NCBI GenBank assembly: GCA_937975915.1
Contig: CALJTY010000010.1
Location: 1 to 42,207 of the forward strand
Origin: an uncultured Acidimicrobiaceae bacterium
GTDB lineage: Bacteria > Actinomycetota > Acidimicrobiia > Acidimicrobiales > RAAP-2
Direction: 5' to 3'
DNA: 42,207 bases
The notes under the pieces: generated by a model
Seen by the model: only the letters and a program-made list of their open reading frames with translations
What the model was told of the DNA's origin: nothing
Database searches by the model: none
Shown: in pieces, positions 8,407 through 16,777 of the stretch
Position numbering within the stretch: the stretch's first letter is position 1
Layout: each line of letters begins with the position of its first letter
Position numbers and translations under genes: made by a program

Positions 8407-9707
8407 TGAGTATTAGTGAAATCACCTCAACAGCTGTCCAGAGCATCAAGAGGCCTGTAGGGCGCTCGCGCGCCATCGGAACCCTGACGCTTCTCCTCGG
8501 CGCATTTACAACTCTCATTTTTGGCCTCGGAGCAAATTCAGCTTCCAAGTCAAACATCACCTTCAACCCGACAAACTTGATTGGCGTTATCCCACCACAC
8601 GTGGGAGACCTTTCTGTTCCTAGTAAAGCCTCATGTTTGCTGCTGGGACTCTGCATCGTCGCAATTGGCCTAGAAACACTTCTGCGCCGTCCCGTGAAGG
8701 GGCTCATGGTGCGTTTTGGTGGATCAGCGGTGTTGTTCGTCGTAGGGCTACTCATCTGGACCGTGCGCACCCCTGGACCTGCCCCGTTTGGAAGCATCAA
8801 CATGACCGCAGTGCTGGTTGGGAGTTCACCGCTTGTCATGGTGCTCGTTTTTGGAGCACTTTCGGGAGTCATGTGCGAACGTGCTGGTGTTGTCAACATC
8901 GCGATTGAAGGTCAGTTCATTGGCGGAGCATTCTTTGGAAGCATGATTGCTTCAACCACGCACAACTTCATCCTCGCTGCATTAATGGGCGCGCTGATTG
9001 GTGCACTTCTAGGGCTTCTCTTGTCGTTTCTGTCACTTCGTTATCTCTCTGATCAAATCATTGTCGGAGTGGTAATCGTGACAATGCTTGCGAGCCTTTC
9101 TTCATACTTGAACGTTCAAGTTCTTAGTCCTTATCCTCAGTACAACACCGGTGACCTTGCACCAAAATTAGCGATTCCGCTTTTGGCCAAGATTCCAATC
9201 TTGGGTCCAGTGTTCTTTAATCAAAATGGTTTCTTCTATCTAATGATTATCTTGGTTGGCGTTATTAGCTTCGCTCTCTTCAAGACTCGTTACGGCCTTC
9301 ACGTACGCGCAGTTGGTGAACATCCAAAAGCTGCAGAAACTGTTGGAATTGATGTCATCAAGATTCGCTACTTCAACGTTATTGTCGGTGGCGCCATTGC
9401 CGGCATTGGTGGGGTTGCCTTTGTTGCTTCCTATGGTCAGTTCCAGCCTGGATGTACTTCAGGACTCGGATACATTGCACTCGCCGCACTTATTTTTGGA
9501 AAATGGCGCCCATCTGGTGCAGTCGTCGCTTCAATTATCTTCGGAGTATCGGTCTACCTCGCAAACAATCTGCAGACCTACAACGTTCCAGTTCGCTCAG
9601 CAATCTTGCAAACGTTCCCCTACTTAATCACTATTGGAGTAGTTGCGGGTCTTATCGGACGCGTTCGAGCACCAGCAGCTGACGGCCAACCTTATAAGCG
9701 CGACTAG
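8406..9707 (+). CDS. Nucleoside ABC transporter, permease subunit 2
   Basis: This 433-residue permease is the partner of the preceding subunit (YufQ/NupQ-like). Family blocks include ALSGVMCERAGVVNIAIEGQFIGGAF, SDQIIVGVVI and GLHVRAVGEHPKAAETVGID. Multiple hydrophobic helices span the protein, with an extra N-terminal region of about 130 residues containing two or three helices. I place the start at the ATG that shares one base with the upstream stop (TAATG), with GGAG a few bases upstream, rather than at a TTG three codons earlier. Its TAG stop overlaps that of the convergent psuK in a CTAG. Confidence 0.91.
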   Translation: MSISEITSTAVQSIKRPVGRSRAIGTLTLLLGAFTTLIFGLGANSASKSNITFNPTNLIGVIPPHVGDLSVPSKASCLLLGLCIVAIGLETLLRRPVKGLMVRFGGSAVLFVVGLLIWTVRTPGPAPFGSINMTAVLVGSSPLVMVLVFGALSGVMCERAGVVNIAIEGQFIGGAFFGSMIASTTHNFILAALMGALIGALLGLLLSFLSLRYLSDQIIVGVVIVTMLASLSSYLNVQVLSPYPQYNTGDLAPKLAIPLLAKIPILGPVFFNQNGFFYLMIILVGVISFALFKTRYGLHVRAVGEHPKAAETVGIDVIKIRYFNVIVGGAIAGIGGVAFVASYGQFQPGCTSGLGYIALAALIFGKWRPSGAVVASIIFGVSVYLANNLQTYNVPVRSAILQTFPYLITIGVVAGLIGRVRAPAADGQPYKRD

Positions 9708-10585
9708 CCGCGAGAACCAAGGCCACGAACCACAACTGCAGAAGCAGCCATTGCCGAAGTAAGAGCGCCTAGTTGAGATTCACCCTGCAATCGAGCCGCG
9801 AGGTAAGCACCAGTTGCAGCATCACCTGCACCTGTGGTGTCTAGAACCTCGGTGCTCTGCGAAGGAGCCTGACTTACTTCGCCATTACTGATTGCAATCG
9901 CGCCTTGTGCTCCACACGTAACTACTGCTTCTGAAAAAGATTTTCCCAAAGTAATAAGTGCGTCGTTGGCAGAGGTGGACTGCGTCACACTTAGAGCTTC
10001 TTCTTCATTCGCAAAAAGAATTCGAACATTTTTCACTGCCGCAAGAAAGTTTTGAATTCCCATGGTCTTTAGAGGTGCAACTGAACAAACGTCGGCTGAG
10101 GTTGAAATGTTTTTCTGTGCACAAGCCGCGAGGATTTGCTCTCCCACAAGTGAGGTCACTGGATCAAGAAAGGTGTACCCGGAGACGTGAACATGATCAA
10201 AACCAGTTTCGAGTTGTTCGAGGACGAATTCACTCGCTAACTGAGGGTTCACGCCGCGGTCAGTGAGCATTGCACGTTGGCCATCGTTCGAAACCAGTGC
10301 AACAACAACTCCTGTCGAGCCTTCGCCACTTTGCAGTATTGGAGTTACTCCTGATCGAACTAATTCTTCATAGAACATCTTGCCTGGTAAATCATTCGCA
10401 ACCACTCCCAAGAAGTAAACATCGTGATCACTCTGAGCAAGTGCCACAGCAAAGTTTGCAGCCGCCCCACCTCGGCTCATTCGAACATTTGTTGGTGTGT
10501 CACTTGTTGGCGCAATGGTTTCTTTCGGTTGAACCACCACATCGAGCATTGCGTCACCCACAACAAGGATGCGCAGTGAACTCAT
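9704..10585 (-). CDS. psuK: PfkB-family kinase, probable pseudouridine kinase
   Basis: This 293-residue ribokinase-fold sugar kinase has the N-terminal substrate-binding block RMSRGGAAANFAVALAQ (about 33-49) and the C-terminal PfkB signature DTTGAGDAATGAY with the catalytic Asp. The family alone does not fix the substrate. The ATGA overlap with psuG directly upstream argues for pseudouridine to pseudouridine-5'-phosphate, the first step of pseudouridine catabolism. It is the second gene of psuG-psuK and ends tail-to-tail, overlapping by 4 bp, with the nucleoside permease. Confidence 0.85.
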   Translation of the reverse strand: MSSLRILVVGDAMLDVVVQPKETIAPTSDTPTNVRMSRGGAAANFAVALAQSDHDVYFLGVVANDLPGKMFYEELVRSGVTPILQSGEGSTGVVVALVSNDGQRAMLTDRGVNPQLASEFVLEQLETGFDHVHVSGYTFLDPVTSLVGEQILAACAQKNISTSADVCSVAPLKTMGIQNFLAAVKNVRILFANEEEALSVTQSTSANDALITLGKSFSEAVVTCGAQGAIAISNGEVSQAPSQSTEVLDTTGAGDAATGAYLAARLQGESQLGALTSAMAASAVVVRGLGSRG

Positions 10586-11508
10586 TGCCTGCTCGCCAAA
10601 GCTGCTGCAACTTCACCAGCCAGTGTTGCATTTGAAACCACAAGATCAGTATTTACCTGGACACTTGAACCAGAAGTAAATCGAGCAAATTCAGCCAGTA
10701 GCACTGGTGTTACTTCCTTGCCAGAAACCCCAAGTTGTTCAGCTTTTGCAAGCGCACTTTGGAGCGCCTCTTCATGGAGCACTCCATCGAGTTGCTTCGC
10801 TGGATTAACAGGGTTGGCAAGAAGAAATCCAGATGCTGAAAAGTTACGGTGCGCCGCAAATGCATCAGCAGCTTCGATTGCTGATGCAACATCCCAGTCC
10901 AGGCTGTAACCACTGTCACTACGGTAAAAACCTGGGAACTGTTTTGTTTTGTAGCCAACAACTGGGACGCCCAAGCTGTCAAGTCTTTCAAGAGTCGCAG
11001 GAATGTCAAGAATTGATTTCACGCCTGAGGCAACTACGAGAACCGGAGTTCGAGAGAGTGCGCTTAAGTCGGCCGACTCATCAAAACTGGTCTGCGCATC
11101 ACGGTGAACTCCTCCAAGACCACCCGTTGCCATCACACTGATGCCCGCACGATGAGCAATGGAAATAGTTCCAGCCACTGTCGTTGCGCCGTACAGCGAT
11201 TTAGCAATTGCAATTCCAATGTCTCTTGTTGAAAGTTTTGATGCACTCCTAGAAGGGTCGGCCAATTGCTCAAGTTCACCCATTGAAAGTCCGACAACTA
11301 CTTTCCCATTCAACACCCCAATCGTTGCTGGCACTGACCCTGCGCTTCTCACCGCCTGATCGCACTGCAGCGCAACCTCTAGGTTCGCAGGCGCAGGAAG
11401 TCCGTGAACAACAATTGTTGTTTCGAGCGATACGACGCCTCGACCTTCTTGCAAGGCCGTAGTCACTTCATCACTTACAACAAAGGTAGAGTCTTCGGAG
11501 TTTTTCAT
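10582..11508 (-). CDS. psuG: Pseudouridine-5'-phosphate glycosidase
   Basis: This 308-residue enzyme splits the C-C glycosidic bond of pseudouridine-5'-phosphate to uracil and ribose-5-phosphate. Family blocks are SLETTIVVHGLPAPAN near the N-terminus, ATGGLGGVHR, VASGVKSILDIPATLERLDSLGVPV (with the Lys that forms the covalent sugar adduct in this family) and the C-terminal GKEVTPVLLAEF. The frame stays open 29 codons further upstream, but that would run through the divergent cdd start, so I use the ATG at 11508 (MKNSEDSTF). No Shine-Dalgarno is visible; TACACT lies 9 nt upstream. Confidence 0.93.
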   Translation of the reverse strand: MKNSEDSTFVVSDEVTTALQEGRGVVSLETTIVVHGLPAPANLEVALQCDQAVRSAGSVPATIGVLNGKVVVGLSMGELEQLADPSRSASKLSTRDIGIAIAKSLYGATTVAGTISIAHRAGISVMATGGLGGVHRDAQTSFDESADLSALSRTPVLVVASGVKSILDIPATLERLDSLGVPVVGYKTKQFPGFYRSDSGYSLDWDVASAIEAADAFAAHRNFSASGFLLANPVNPAKQLDGVLHEEALQSALAKAEQLGVSGKEVTPVLLAEFARFTSGSSVQVNTDLVVSNATLAGEVAAALASRQ

Positions 11509-11517
11509 GTATCGACA

Positions 11518-11527
11518 AGTGTAATGT
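11518..11527. promoter_or_regulatory. Overlapping divergent -10 elements of psuG and cdd
   Basis: Only 25 bp separate the divergent starts. On the plus strand TAATGT (11522-11527) is 6 nt before the cdd GTG. On the minus strand TACACT (11523-11518) precedes psuG by 9 nt. The hexamers share two bases, so the two polymerases should compete. Confidence 0.5.
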
Positions 11528-11533
11528 TCAAGT

Positions 11534-11953
11534 GTGAATACTTCTAAAGACGTTCCATGGAGTGACCTTCGCAGTCGCGCAATTGCAGCAACCACACTCT
11601 CCTACGCCCCCTATTCCAAAGTGACTGTTGGAGCTGCTGGCATCACCTCAAATGGTGACATTGTTCAAGGCTCCAATGTCGAAAATGCCAGTTACGGCCT
11701 TACCCTTTGTGCTGAATGCTCTCTAGTGAGCGACCTCATACGTTTAGGTGGCGCAAGACTGATTGCAGTTTCTATCGTCGCAGGTGATCACCAGCCGATT
11801 ACCCCGTGTGGACGTTGCAGACAGCTTCTCTTTGAACACGGTGGCAATGACCTACTCATTGACGCTGGCGAACAAGATCCACCAATTCTTCTAAGCACAC
11901 TTCTACCCGGCGCCTTCGGTCCAGACGATCTCGGTGTGCGGAGAAATTCATGA
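11534..11953 (+). CDS. cdd: Cytidine deaminase
   Basis: This 139-residue homotetrameric-type zinc deaminase converts cytidine and deoxycytidine to uridine and deoxyuridine. The zinc motifs are complete: NVENASYGLTLCAE (Cys ligand plus catalytic Glu) and PCGRCRQ (two Cys ligands). The length is typical. Translation starts at a GTG with a -10-like TAATGT 6 nt upstream and no Shine-Dalgarno, which suggests a leaderless transcript. It heads cdd-deoA-add and overlaps deoA by ATGA. The product feeds the pyrimidine phosphorylase encoded next. Confidence 0.94.
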   Translation: MNTSKDVPWSDLRSRAIAATTLSYAPYSKVTVGAAGITSNGDIVQGSNVENASYGLTLCAECSLVSDLIRLGGARLIAVSIVAGDHQPITPCGRCRQLLFEHGGNDLLIDAGEQDPPILLSTLLPGAFGPDDLGVRRNS

Positions 11954-13230
11954 GTTCATTTTCTGCTGTTGACGTCATAATCACTAAGCGTGATGGCGGA
12001 GTTCTGAGTGACGAATCAATCACGTGGATTCTTGACGCTTACTTAAAGGGTGAAGTAGCTGAAGAGCAAATGTCAGCGCTGCTAATGGCAATTTTCTTCA
12101 ACGGAATGAATCCAAAAGAACTTGGTGTATGGACTGATCAAATGATCGCTTCAGGTGAGCGACTGAATCTAAAAGGATTGTCTCGACCAACCGTTGACAA
12201 ACACTCAACCGGAGGTGTCGGTGACAAAATTTCACTTATCCTCGCTCCCCTCGTTGCTGCCTGCGGCGCAGCCGTTCCACAGTTATCTGGTCGAGGACTC
12301 GGACACACTGGCGGCACCCTTGACAAACTTGAAGCAATTCCTGGGTGGCGTGCATTTTTGTCAAATGATGAAGTACGAGAACAATTAGAAACTGTTGGTG
12401 CAGTCATCTGCGCAGCCGGACAAGGACTAGCGCCAGTTGACCGTCGTCTGTATGCACTTCGAGATGTAACCGGAACAGTTGCTTCAGTGCCACTCATTTC
12501 TTCTTCCATCATGAGCAAGAAAATTGCAGAAGGAACAGATGCGCTGGTTCTTGACGTGAAGACTGGTCGCGGCGCCTTCATGCAGGACCACGCTAAAGCG
12601 TTGATTCTTGCTGAAACTATGGTTCGACTAGGAATTGAGCACGGCGTGGCAACCGTGGCTCAAATCACCTCTATGGACGCTCCTCTGGGACGTGCAGCCG
12701 GCAATGGGCTCGAAGTCACTGAATCAGTTGAGGTTCTGCAGGGCAAGGGTCCAAGTGACGTCAGAGATCTCACAATTGCCTTGGCGAGAGAGATGGTGAA
12801 GCTGGTCGGAATAGATGTTGACCCCGCAACCAAACTTGACGACGGCTCAGCATTTCAGGTCTACCGACAGATGATCATGGCCCAAGGTGGAGATCCGGAT
12901 TACGTCATGCCACTCGCTTCGCAGCGTGAACTAATCGTCGCTGAATCATCTGGAATTGTTCAATCAATTGATGCATTGACTGTTGGGATTGCTGCTTGGC
13001 GCTTGGGCGCAGGCCGCGCACGCAAAGAAGACCCAGTCAGTGCCGCAGCTGGGGTTATGACACTTGTTCGAGAAGGTGAGCACGTTGAAAAAGGACAGCC
13101 GCTTTTTGAGTTGCACGCCGATGATGTTGATCATCTGCAGCGAGGTCGAGAGACAATTCCTGGCGCAGTGGTCATAGGTGACGAATCTGTAAACGTCAAG
13201 CCATTGCTATTGGAGCGCATAAGTAAGTAG
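11950..13230 (+). CDS. deoA: Thymidine (pyrimidine-nucleoside) phosphorylase
   Basis: This 426-residue class II nucleoside phosphorylase splits thymidine/deoxyuridine (possibly uridine) with phosphate to base and deoxyribose-1-phosphate. The family signature SGRGLGHTGGTLDKLE (about residues 114-129) is intact, as are the phosphate-site KHSTGGVGDK and the C-terminal pyrimidine nucleoside phosphorylase domain (GAGRARKEDPV). Its ATG overlaps the cdd stop by ATGA. Its TAG stop also forms the first half of the putative add -10 hexamer. Confidence 0.94.
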   Translation: MSSFSAVDVIITKRDGGVLSDESITWILDAYLKGEVAEEQMSALLMAIFFNGMNPKELGVWTDQMIASGERLNLKGLSRPTVDKHSTGGVGDKISLILAPLVAACGAAVPQLSGRGLGHTGGTLDKLEAIPGWRAFLSNDEVREQLETVGAVICAAGQGLAPVDRRLYALRDVTGTVASVPLISSSIMSKKIAEGTDALVLDVKTGRGAFMQDHAKALILAETMVRLGIEHGVATVAQITSMDAPLGRAAGNGLEVTESVEVLQGKGPSDVRDLTIALAREMVKLVGIDVDPATKLDDGSAFQVYRQMIMAQGGDPDYVMPLASQRELIVAESSGIVQSIDALTVGIAAWRLGAGRARKEDPVSAAAGVMTLVREGEHVEKGQPLFELHADDVDHLQRGRETIPGAVVIGDESVNVKPLLLERISK

Positions 13231-13233
13231 CCT
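13228..13233 (+). promoter_or_regulatory. -10 element of add, built on the deoA stop codon
   Basis: TAGCCT begins with the deoA TAG stop and lies 6 nt before the add ATG. This would give add its own leaderless transcript inside the cdd-deoA-add cluster. add has no Shine-Dalgarno. Confidence 0.45.
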
Positions 13234-13239
13234 TAACTC

Positions 13240-14322
13240 ATGGCTACAACCCCACTTTCGCTTGAGCTAATAAAGCGAGCACCAAAAGTTCTTCTCCATG
13301 ACCACCTCGACGGTGGACTTCGCCCAGCAACAATTCTCGAGATCGCCAAAGAAATTGGCTACTCATTGCCAACCGATGACCCAGAAGTTCTAAAGCAGTG
13401 GTTTATCGCTGACGCTCCTGGAAGCGACCTCGTTCGCTACCTCGAAGGTTTCGCCCACACCACCGCAGTTATGCAGACAAGGGCACATTTGATTCGCATC
13501 GCTGGCGAATGTGCACTCGATCTTGCGAGAGACGGTGTGGTGTACGCAGAAATTCGATTTGCTCCAGAACTTCACACTCAACAAGGACTCAGTCTCGATG
13601 AGATTGTTGCAGCGGTCCTTGAGGGATTCAACGAAGGTGTATCGCAGGCTAAGTCTGAAGGTCACACAATTATTGTCAGGACTCTCCTCTCAGCAATTCG
13701 CTCAGCACAGAACAGTGTCGAGATTGCTGAACTAGCAGTGAAGTGGCGTGACTCGGGTGTTTGTGGTTTCGACATTGCTGGACCCGAAGATGGCTTTCCA
13801 CCAACTGAACACATTGACGCCTTCCACCTCATCCAACGAGAGAACTTTCATGTAACGATTCACGCCGGAGAAGCGTTCGGACTTCCTTCACTTTGGGAAG
13901 CAGTTCAGTTTTGCAATGCAGAACGCCTTGGTCACGGAGTTCGAATTGTTGATGACATTAAAAAAGTTGGAGACGGCTACGAAATCGGAAGGCTCGCTAG
14001 CTACATCCGCGACTGTCGTATTCCACTTGAGCTTTGCCCCACATCTAATGTGCACACTGGCGCAGCGAAATCAATCGCAGAGCACCCAATCGAGCTACTG
14101 AAGCAGTTGAAGTTTCGTGTCACGCTCAATACCGATAACCGACTCATGAGCGGCATCACGCTGAGTAGTGAATTTGAATCATGCGCTTCAGCATTTGCAT
14201 GGACGCTGAAGGACATGGAGTGGCTAACTCTCAATGCCGCAAAGAGCGCTTTCTATCAATTTGATAAGCGACTGGAAATGATCAATACGGTGATCAAGCC
14301 GGGCTACGCCGCGCTTCACTAA
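13240..14322 (+). CDS. add: Adenosine deaminase
   Basis: This 360-residue zinc amidohydrolase converts adenosine and deoxyadenosine to inosine and deoxyinosine, the substrates of the nearby purine nucleoside phosphorylase. Visible metal and active-site motifs are LLHDHLDGGLRP (HxH), HAGEAFG, ERLGHGVRI, LELCPTSNV and LNTDNRLMSG; the TDN form of the last motif is the one I know from actinobacterial enzymes. It starts 9 nt after deoA with no ribosome binding site but a -10-like hexamer, so it is probably leaderless. It ends by overlapping the convergent phosphomutase gene by 4 bp. Confidence 0.95.
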   Translation: MATTPLSLELIKRAPKVLLHDHLDGGLRPATILEIAKEIGYSLPTDDPEVLKQWFIADAPGSDLVRYLEGFAHTTAVMQTRAHLIRIAGECALDLARDGVVYAEIRFAPELHTQQGLSLDEIVAAVLEGFNEGVSQAKSEGHTIIVRTLLSAIRSAQNSVEIAELAVKWRDSGVCGFDIAGPEDGFPPTEHIDAFHLIQRENFHVTIHAGEAFGLPSLWEAVQFCNAERLGHGVRIVDDIKKVGDGYEIGRLASYIRDCRIPLELCPTSNVHTGAAKSIAEHPIELLKQLKFRVTLNTDNRLMSGITLSSEFESCASAFAWTLKDMEWLTLNAAKSAFYQFDKRLEMINTVIKPGYAALH

Positions 14323-15962
14323 AGCGCAAGTAGTTGTGTAATTGACTCACCGAGTTGGTTAACAACGGACGTGGCATCTTTTCTTGCGACGTCAACATCA
14401 TTTTTCGCATCACGCACTACTTCTATGTAGACCTTTAGTTTGGCTTCAGTCCCAGAAGGGCGAACAACAACTCGGTCCGTTCCAGAGAGTTGATAACTGA
14501 GACAATCTGAAGGAGCTAAACCTTCATAGCCATTTGCGTAGTCCGTAATGCTCGAAACCGGCATACCAGCAATGGTTGTCGGTGGATTAGAGCGAAGCAG
14601 CTGCATTGCATTTGTGATCCGAGCAATGTCATCAGTGCGAAGAGAAATTTGAGCACCGCCGTGAACACCGTATTCACTTTCAATTTCATTAAGCACGTCG
14701 AGCAGGGTCTTGTCTTCTTGCGCCGCTTCATGAGCTAACTGACAAAGTGCCAGTGCTGCCGAGAGGCCGTCTTTGTCGCCGACAGATGGATCAACGCCGT
14801 AGCCAAGAGCTTCTTCATAGCCAAACGCCAGTTCCTTGTCACCTGCACCTCTGGCAATCCATTTGAACCCGGTAAGTGTCGTCACGCACTCAACACTGTG
14901 GGCTTTAGCCATCTTCGATAGGAGTGTCGAAGAAACAATTGTTGTGGCAACACACTGACCTGACTTTGCGGCTTCAGGCAAAAGTTTCAGTCCTAGCAAC
15001 CAACCAATTTCGTCACCACGCAGAATTCGCCACACGTCTTTGTCCTTAACCGCCACACCCAGTCGGTCGGCATCAGGGTCATTGGCAATAATGAGCGATG
15101 AGCCAACACTGTTAGCAGTAGTAATCGCTAGGTCCAGCGCACCAGGCTCTTCAGGGTTAGGGAACGCCAATGTTGGGAAATTTCCATCAGGTGCAAACTG
15201 TTCGCTGACAACTGTGACATGTGAATAACCAGCTGCTCGAAAGAGCGTCATCATTGCGTCTCCACCAACGCCGTGCAGTGGTGTGTAGGTAATACGAAGT
15301 GAACTGCCACCTTTAATGGAGAAGCGCGAAAGCATGTGATTCTGATACGTAGCAATCACTTCGCTTGGAACGTCGAAGTGATTCTCACTCGTACGCTCAC
15401 CGAGCACTGGAGTTGTTGCTTGCCTGGCGAAGCGTTCAACCATCTCATCGTTTGGGGCAATGATCTGCGATCCATCACTTGCATACAGTTTGTAGCCGTT
15501 GTCATTTGGCGGATTGTGACTAGCGGTAATCATTATTCCCGCGCCAGCGTTCAAGGACTTTACGGCCGCAGCCACATATGGCGTTGGAAGTGGCGAAATC
15601 ATCTCGTAGACATGCACACCAGCACCGAGTAATACCGCAACAGCTTCATCATTAAATTCTTCAGAGCCGTGCCTGGCATCTCTGCCCACTACAACTCCCC
15701 TCGAAGAATCAACGCCCAGCTCTTGCAGCCAGCGAACAACACCCTGTGTGGCACGTCGAACCGTGAGCCTGTTCATGCCAGCCGGACCGGCCATAACCGG
15801 CCCACGAAGTCCAGCGGTACCAAAGGTCAGCGGTGCATCAAACCTGCGGCGAAGTTCTGCTTCATTGCCTTCTGAAAGAAGTTTTTGCAAAGTTGCACGG
15901 TCATGCGTGTCTGGATCATGTTCGATCCACTCAAGTACTTGTTTAGATACTTCTTCGTTCAC
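14319..15962 (-). CDS. Phosphohexomutase-family protein (PmmB-like), likely phosphopentomutase role
   Basis: This 547-residue alpha-D-phosphohexomutase has all four domains: the phospho-serine loop TASHNPPNDNGYK (Ser about 148), metal loop NDPDADRLGVA, sugar loop GYEEALGYG and phosphate loop VRPSGTEAKLKVY. It resembles mycobacterial PmmB and eukaryotic PGM2 in length. PGM2-type enzymes act on ribose-1- and deoxyribose-1-phosphate. Its position at the end of deoC-aldehyde dehydrogenases-punA, with GTGA coupling to punA and no other deoB in the window, argues for isomerising pentose-1-phosphates to 5-phosphates. Hexose phosphates remain possible substrates. Confidence 0.88.
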   Translation of the reverse strand: MNEEVSKQVLEWIEHDPDTHDRATLQKLLSEGNEAELRRRFDAPLTFGTAGLRGPVMAGPAGMNRLTVRRATQGVVRWLQELGVDSSRGVVVGRDARHGSEEFNDEAVAVLLGAGVHVYEMISPLPTPYVAAAVKSLNAGAGIMITASHNPPNDNGYKLYASDGSQIIAPNDEMVERFARQATTPVLGERTSENHFDVPSEVIATYQNHMLSRFSIKGGSSLRITYTPLHGVGGDAMMTLFRAAGYSHVTVVSEQFAPDGNFPTLAFPNPEEPGALDLAITTANSVGSSLIIANDPDADRLGVAVKDKDVWRILRGDEIGWLLGLKLLPEAAKSGQCVATTIVSSTLLSKMAKAHSVECVTTLTGFKWIARGAGDKELAFGYEEALGYGVDPSVGDKDGLSAALALCQLAHEAAQEDKTLLDVLNEIESEYGVHGGAQISLRTDDIARITNAMQLLRSNPPTTIAGMPVSSITDYANGYEGLAPSDCLSYQLSGTDRVVVRPSGTEAKLKVYIEVVRDAKNDVDVARKDATSVVNQLGESITQLLAL

Positions 15963-16777
15963 AGGACCGGCAGTAAACGTGCAAGAAGTGTTCCGAGTGA
16001 TGCTGCAGCCTTTTGTCCAGCTTCGAGCACCTCTAAGTGATTGAGTGGTTCATCAGTTACCCCAGCGGCGAAGTTTGAAACCAAACTCAGTCCAAGCACT
16101 TCAGCACCGAGGTGTCGAGCGGCAATCGCCTCAAGGACGGTTGACATTCCAACGAGTGAAGCACCCATTGTTCGTGCCATAACAATTTCGGCTGGAGTTT
16201 CGTAGTGAGGTCCACGAAAGCCTGCGTATACGCCTTCTGTGAGTTCAGGAGCTGTCTTTGCGACAACGCTACGAAGTCGAGCACTGTAGAGATCTGTCAG
16301 GTCAACAAACCTTGATCCAAACTCTTCAGGCGGAGAATTCCCCTCCATCGGAGAAGTTGCAGTGAGGTTGATGTGGTCTCGAATAACTACAACCGAGCCA
16401 GGGCCTTTGGTTGGATCAATGCCACCACAGGCATTCGTGAGAACAATTTTCTTAGCCCCAGCAATAATTGCAGTTCGAACTGGGTGCACGACTTGATCTG
16501 CGCTGTTGCCCTCATAAAGATGGACACGACCTGAAACGAGAAGAACGTTCCTGTCTCCAACTTTCACAGAAAGTAGTTGGCCGCTGTGCCCGGCAACAGT
16601 TGGTGCAACGAAGCCACTGAGAGCTGAAGACTTCACGGCGCTTGACGGTTCACCGAGCGCATCAGCGCCCTCTTTCCAACCAGAGCCAAGCACTACGGCA
16701 ATGTCGTAGGAATCAATTCCTGACTTAATTCTGAGTTCTTCACCTGCACGTCGAGCCAGTTCATAAGGTGTCGTCAT
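15959..16777 (-). CDS. punA: Purine nucleoside phosphorylase (trimeric type)
   Basis: This 272-residue phosphorylase splits inosine/guanosine and deoxy forms into base and (deoxy)ribose-1-phosphate. Family blocks are VVLGSGWKEGADALGE, SGRVHLYEG, LTNACGGI, RDHINLT, GFRGPHYETPAEI and GMSTVLEAIAARHLG. I place the start at the ATG that shares one base with the upstream stop (TAATG) rather than at a GTG seven codons earlier that would overlap the upstream gene. It is GTGA-coupled to the phosphomutase, which would use its sugar-1-phosphate product. Confidence 0.94.
   Translation of the reverse strand: MTTPYELARRAGEELRIKSGIDSYDIAVVLGSGWKEGADALGEPSSAVKSSALSGFVAPTVAGHSGQLLSVKVGDRNVLLVSGRVHLYEGNSADQVVHPVRTAIIAGAKKIVLTNACGGIDPTKGPGSVVVIRDHINLTATSPMEGNSPPEEFGSRFVDLTDLYSARLRSVVAKTAPELTEGVYAGFRGPHYETPAEIVMARTMGASLVGMSTVLEAIAARHLGAEVLGLSLVSNFAAGVTDEPLNHLEVLEAGQKAAASLGTLLARLLPVL

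Noticed and set aside
11509..11595. 29-codon upstream extension of psuG
   Set aside because: It would cover the divergent cdd start and the shared promoter, and it does not resemble PsuG N-termini.
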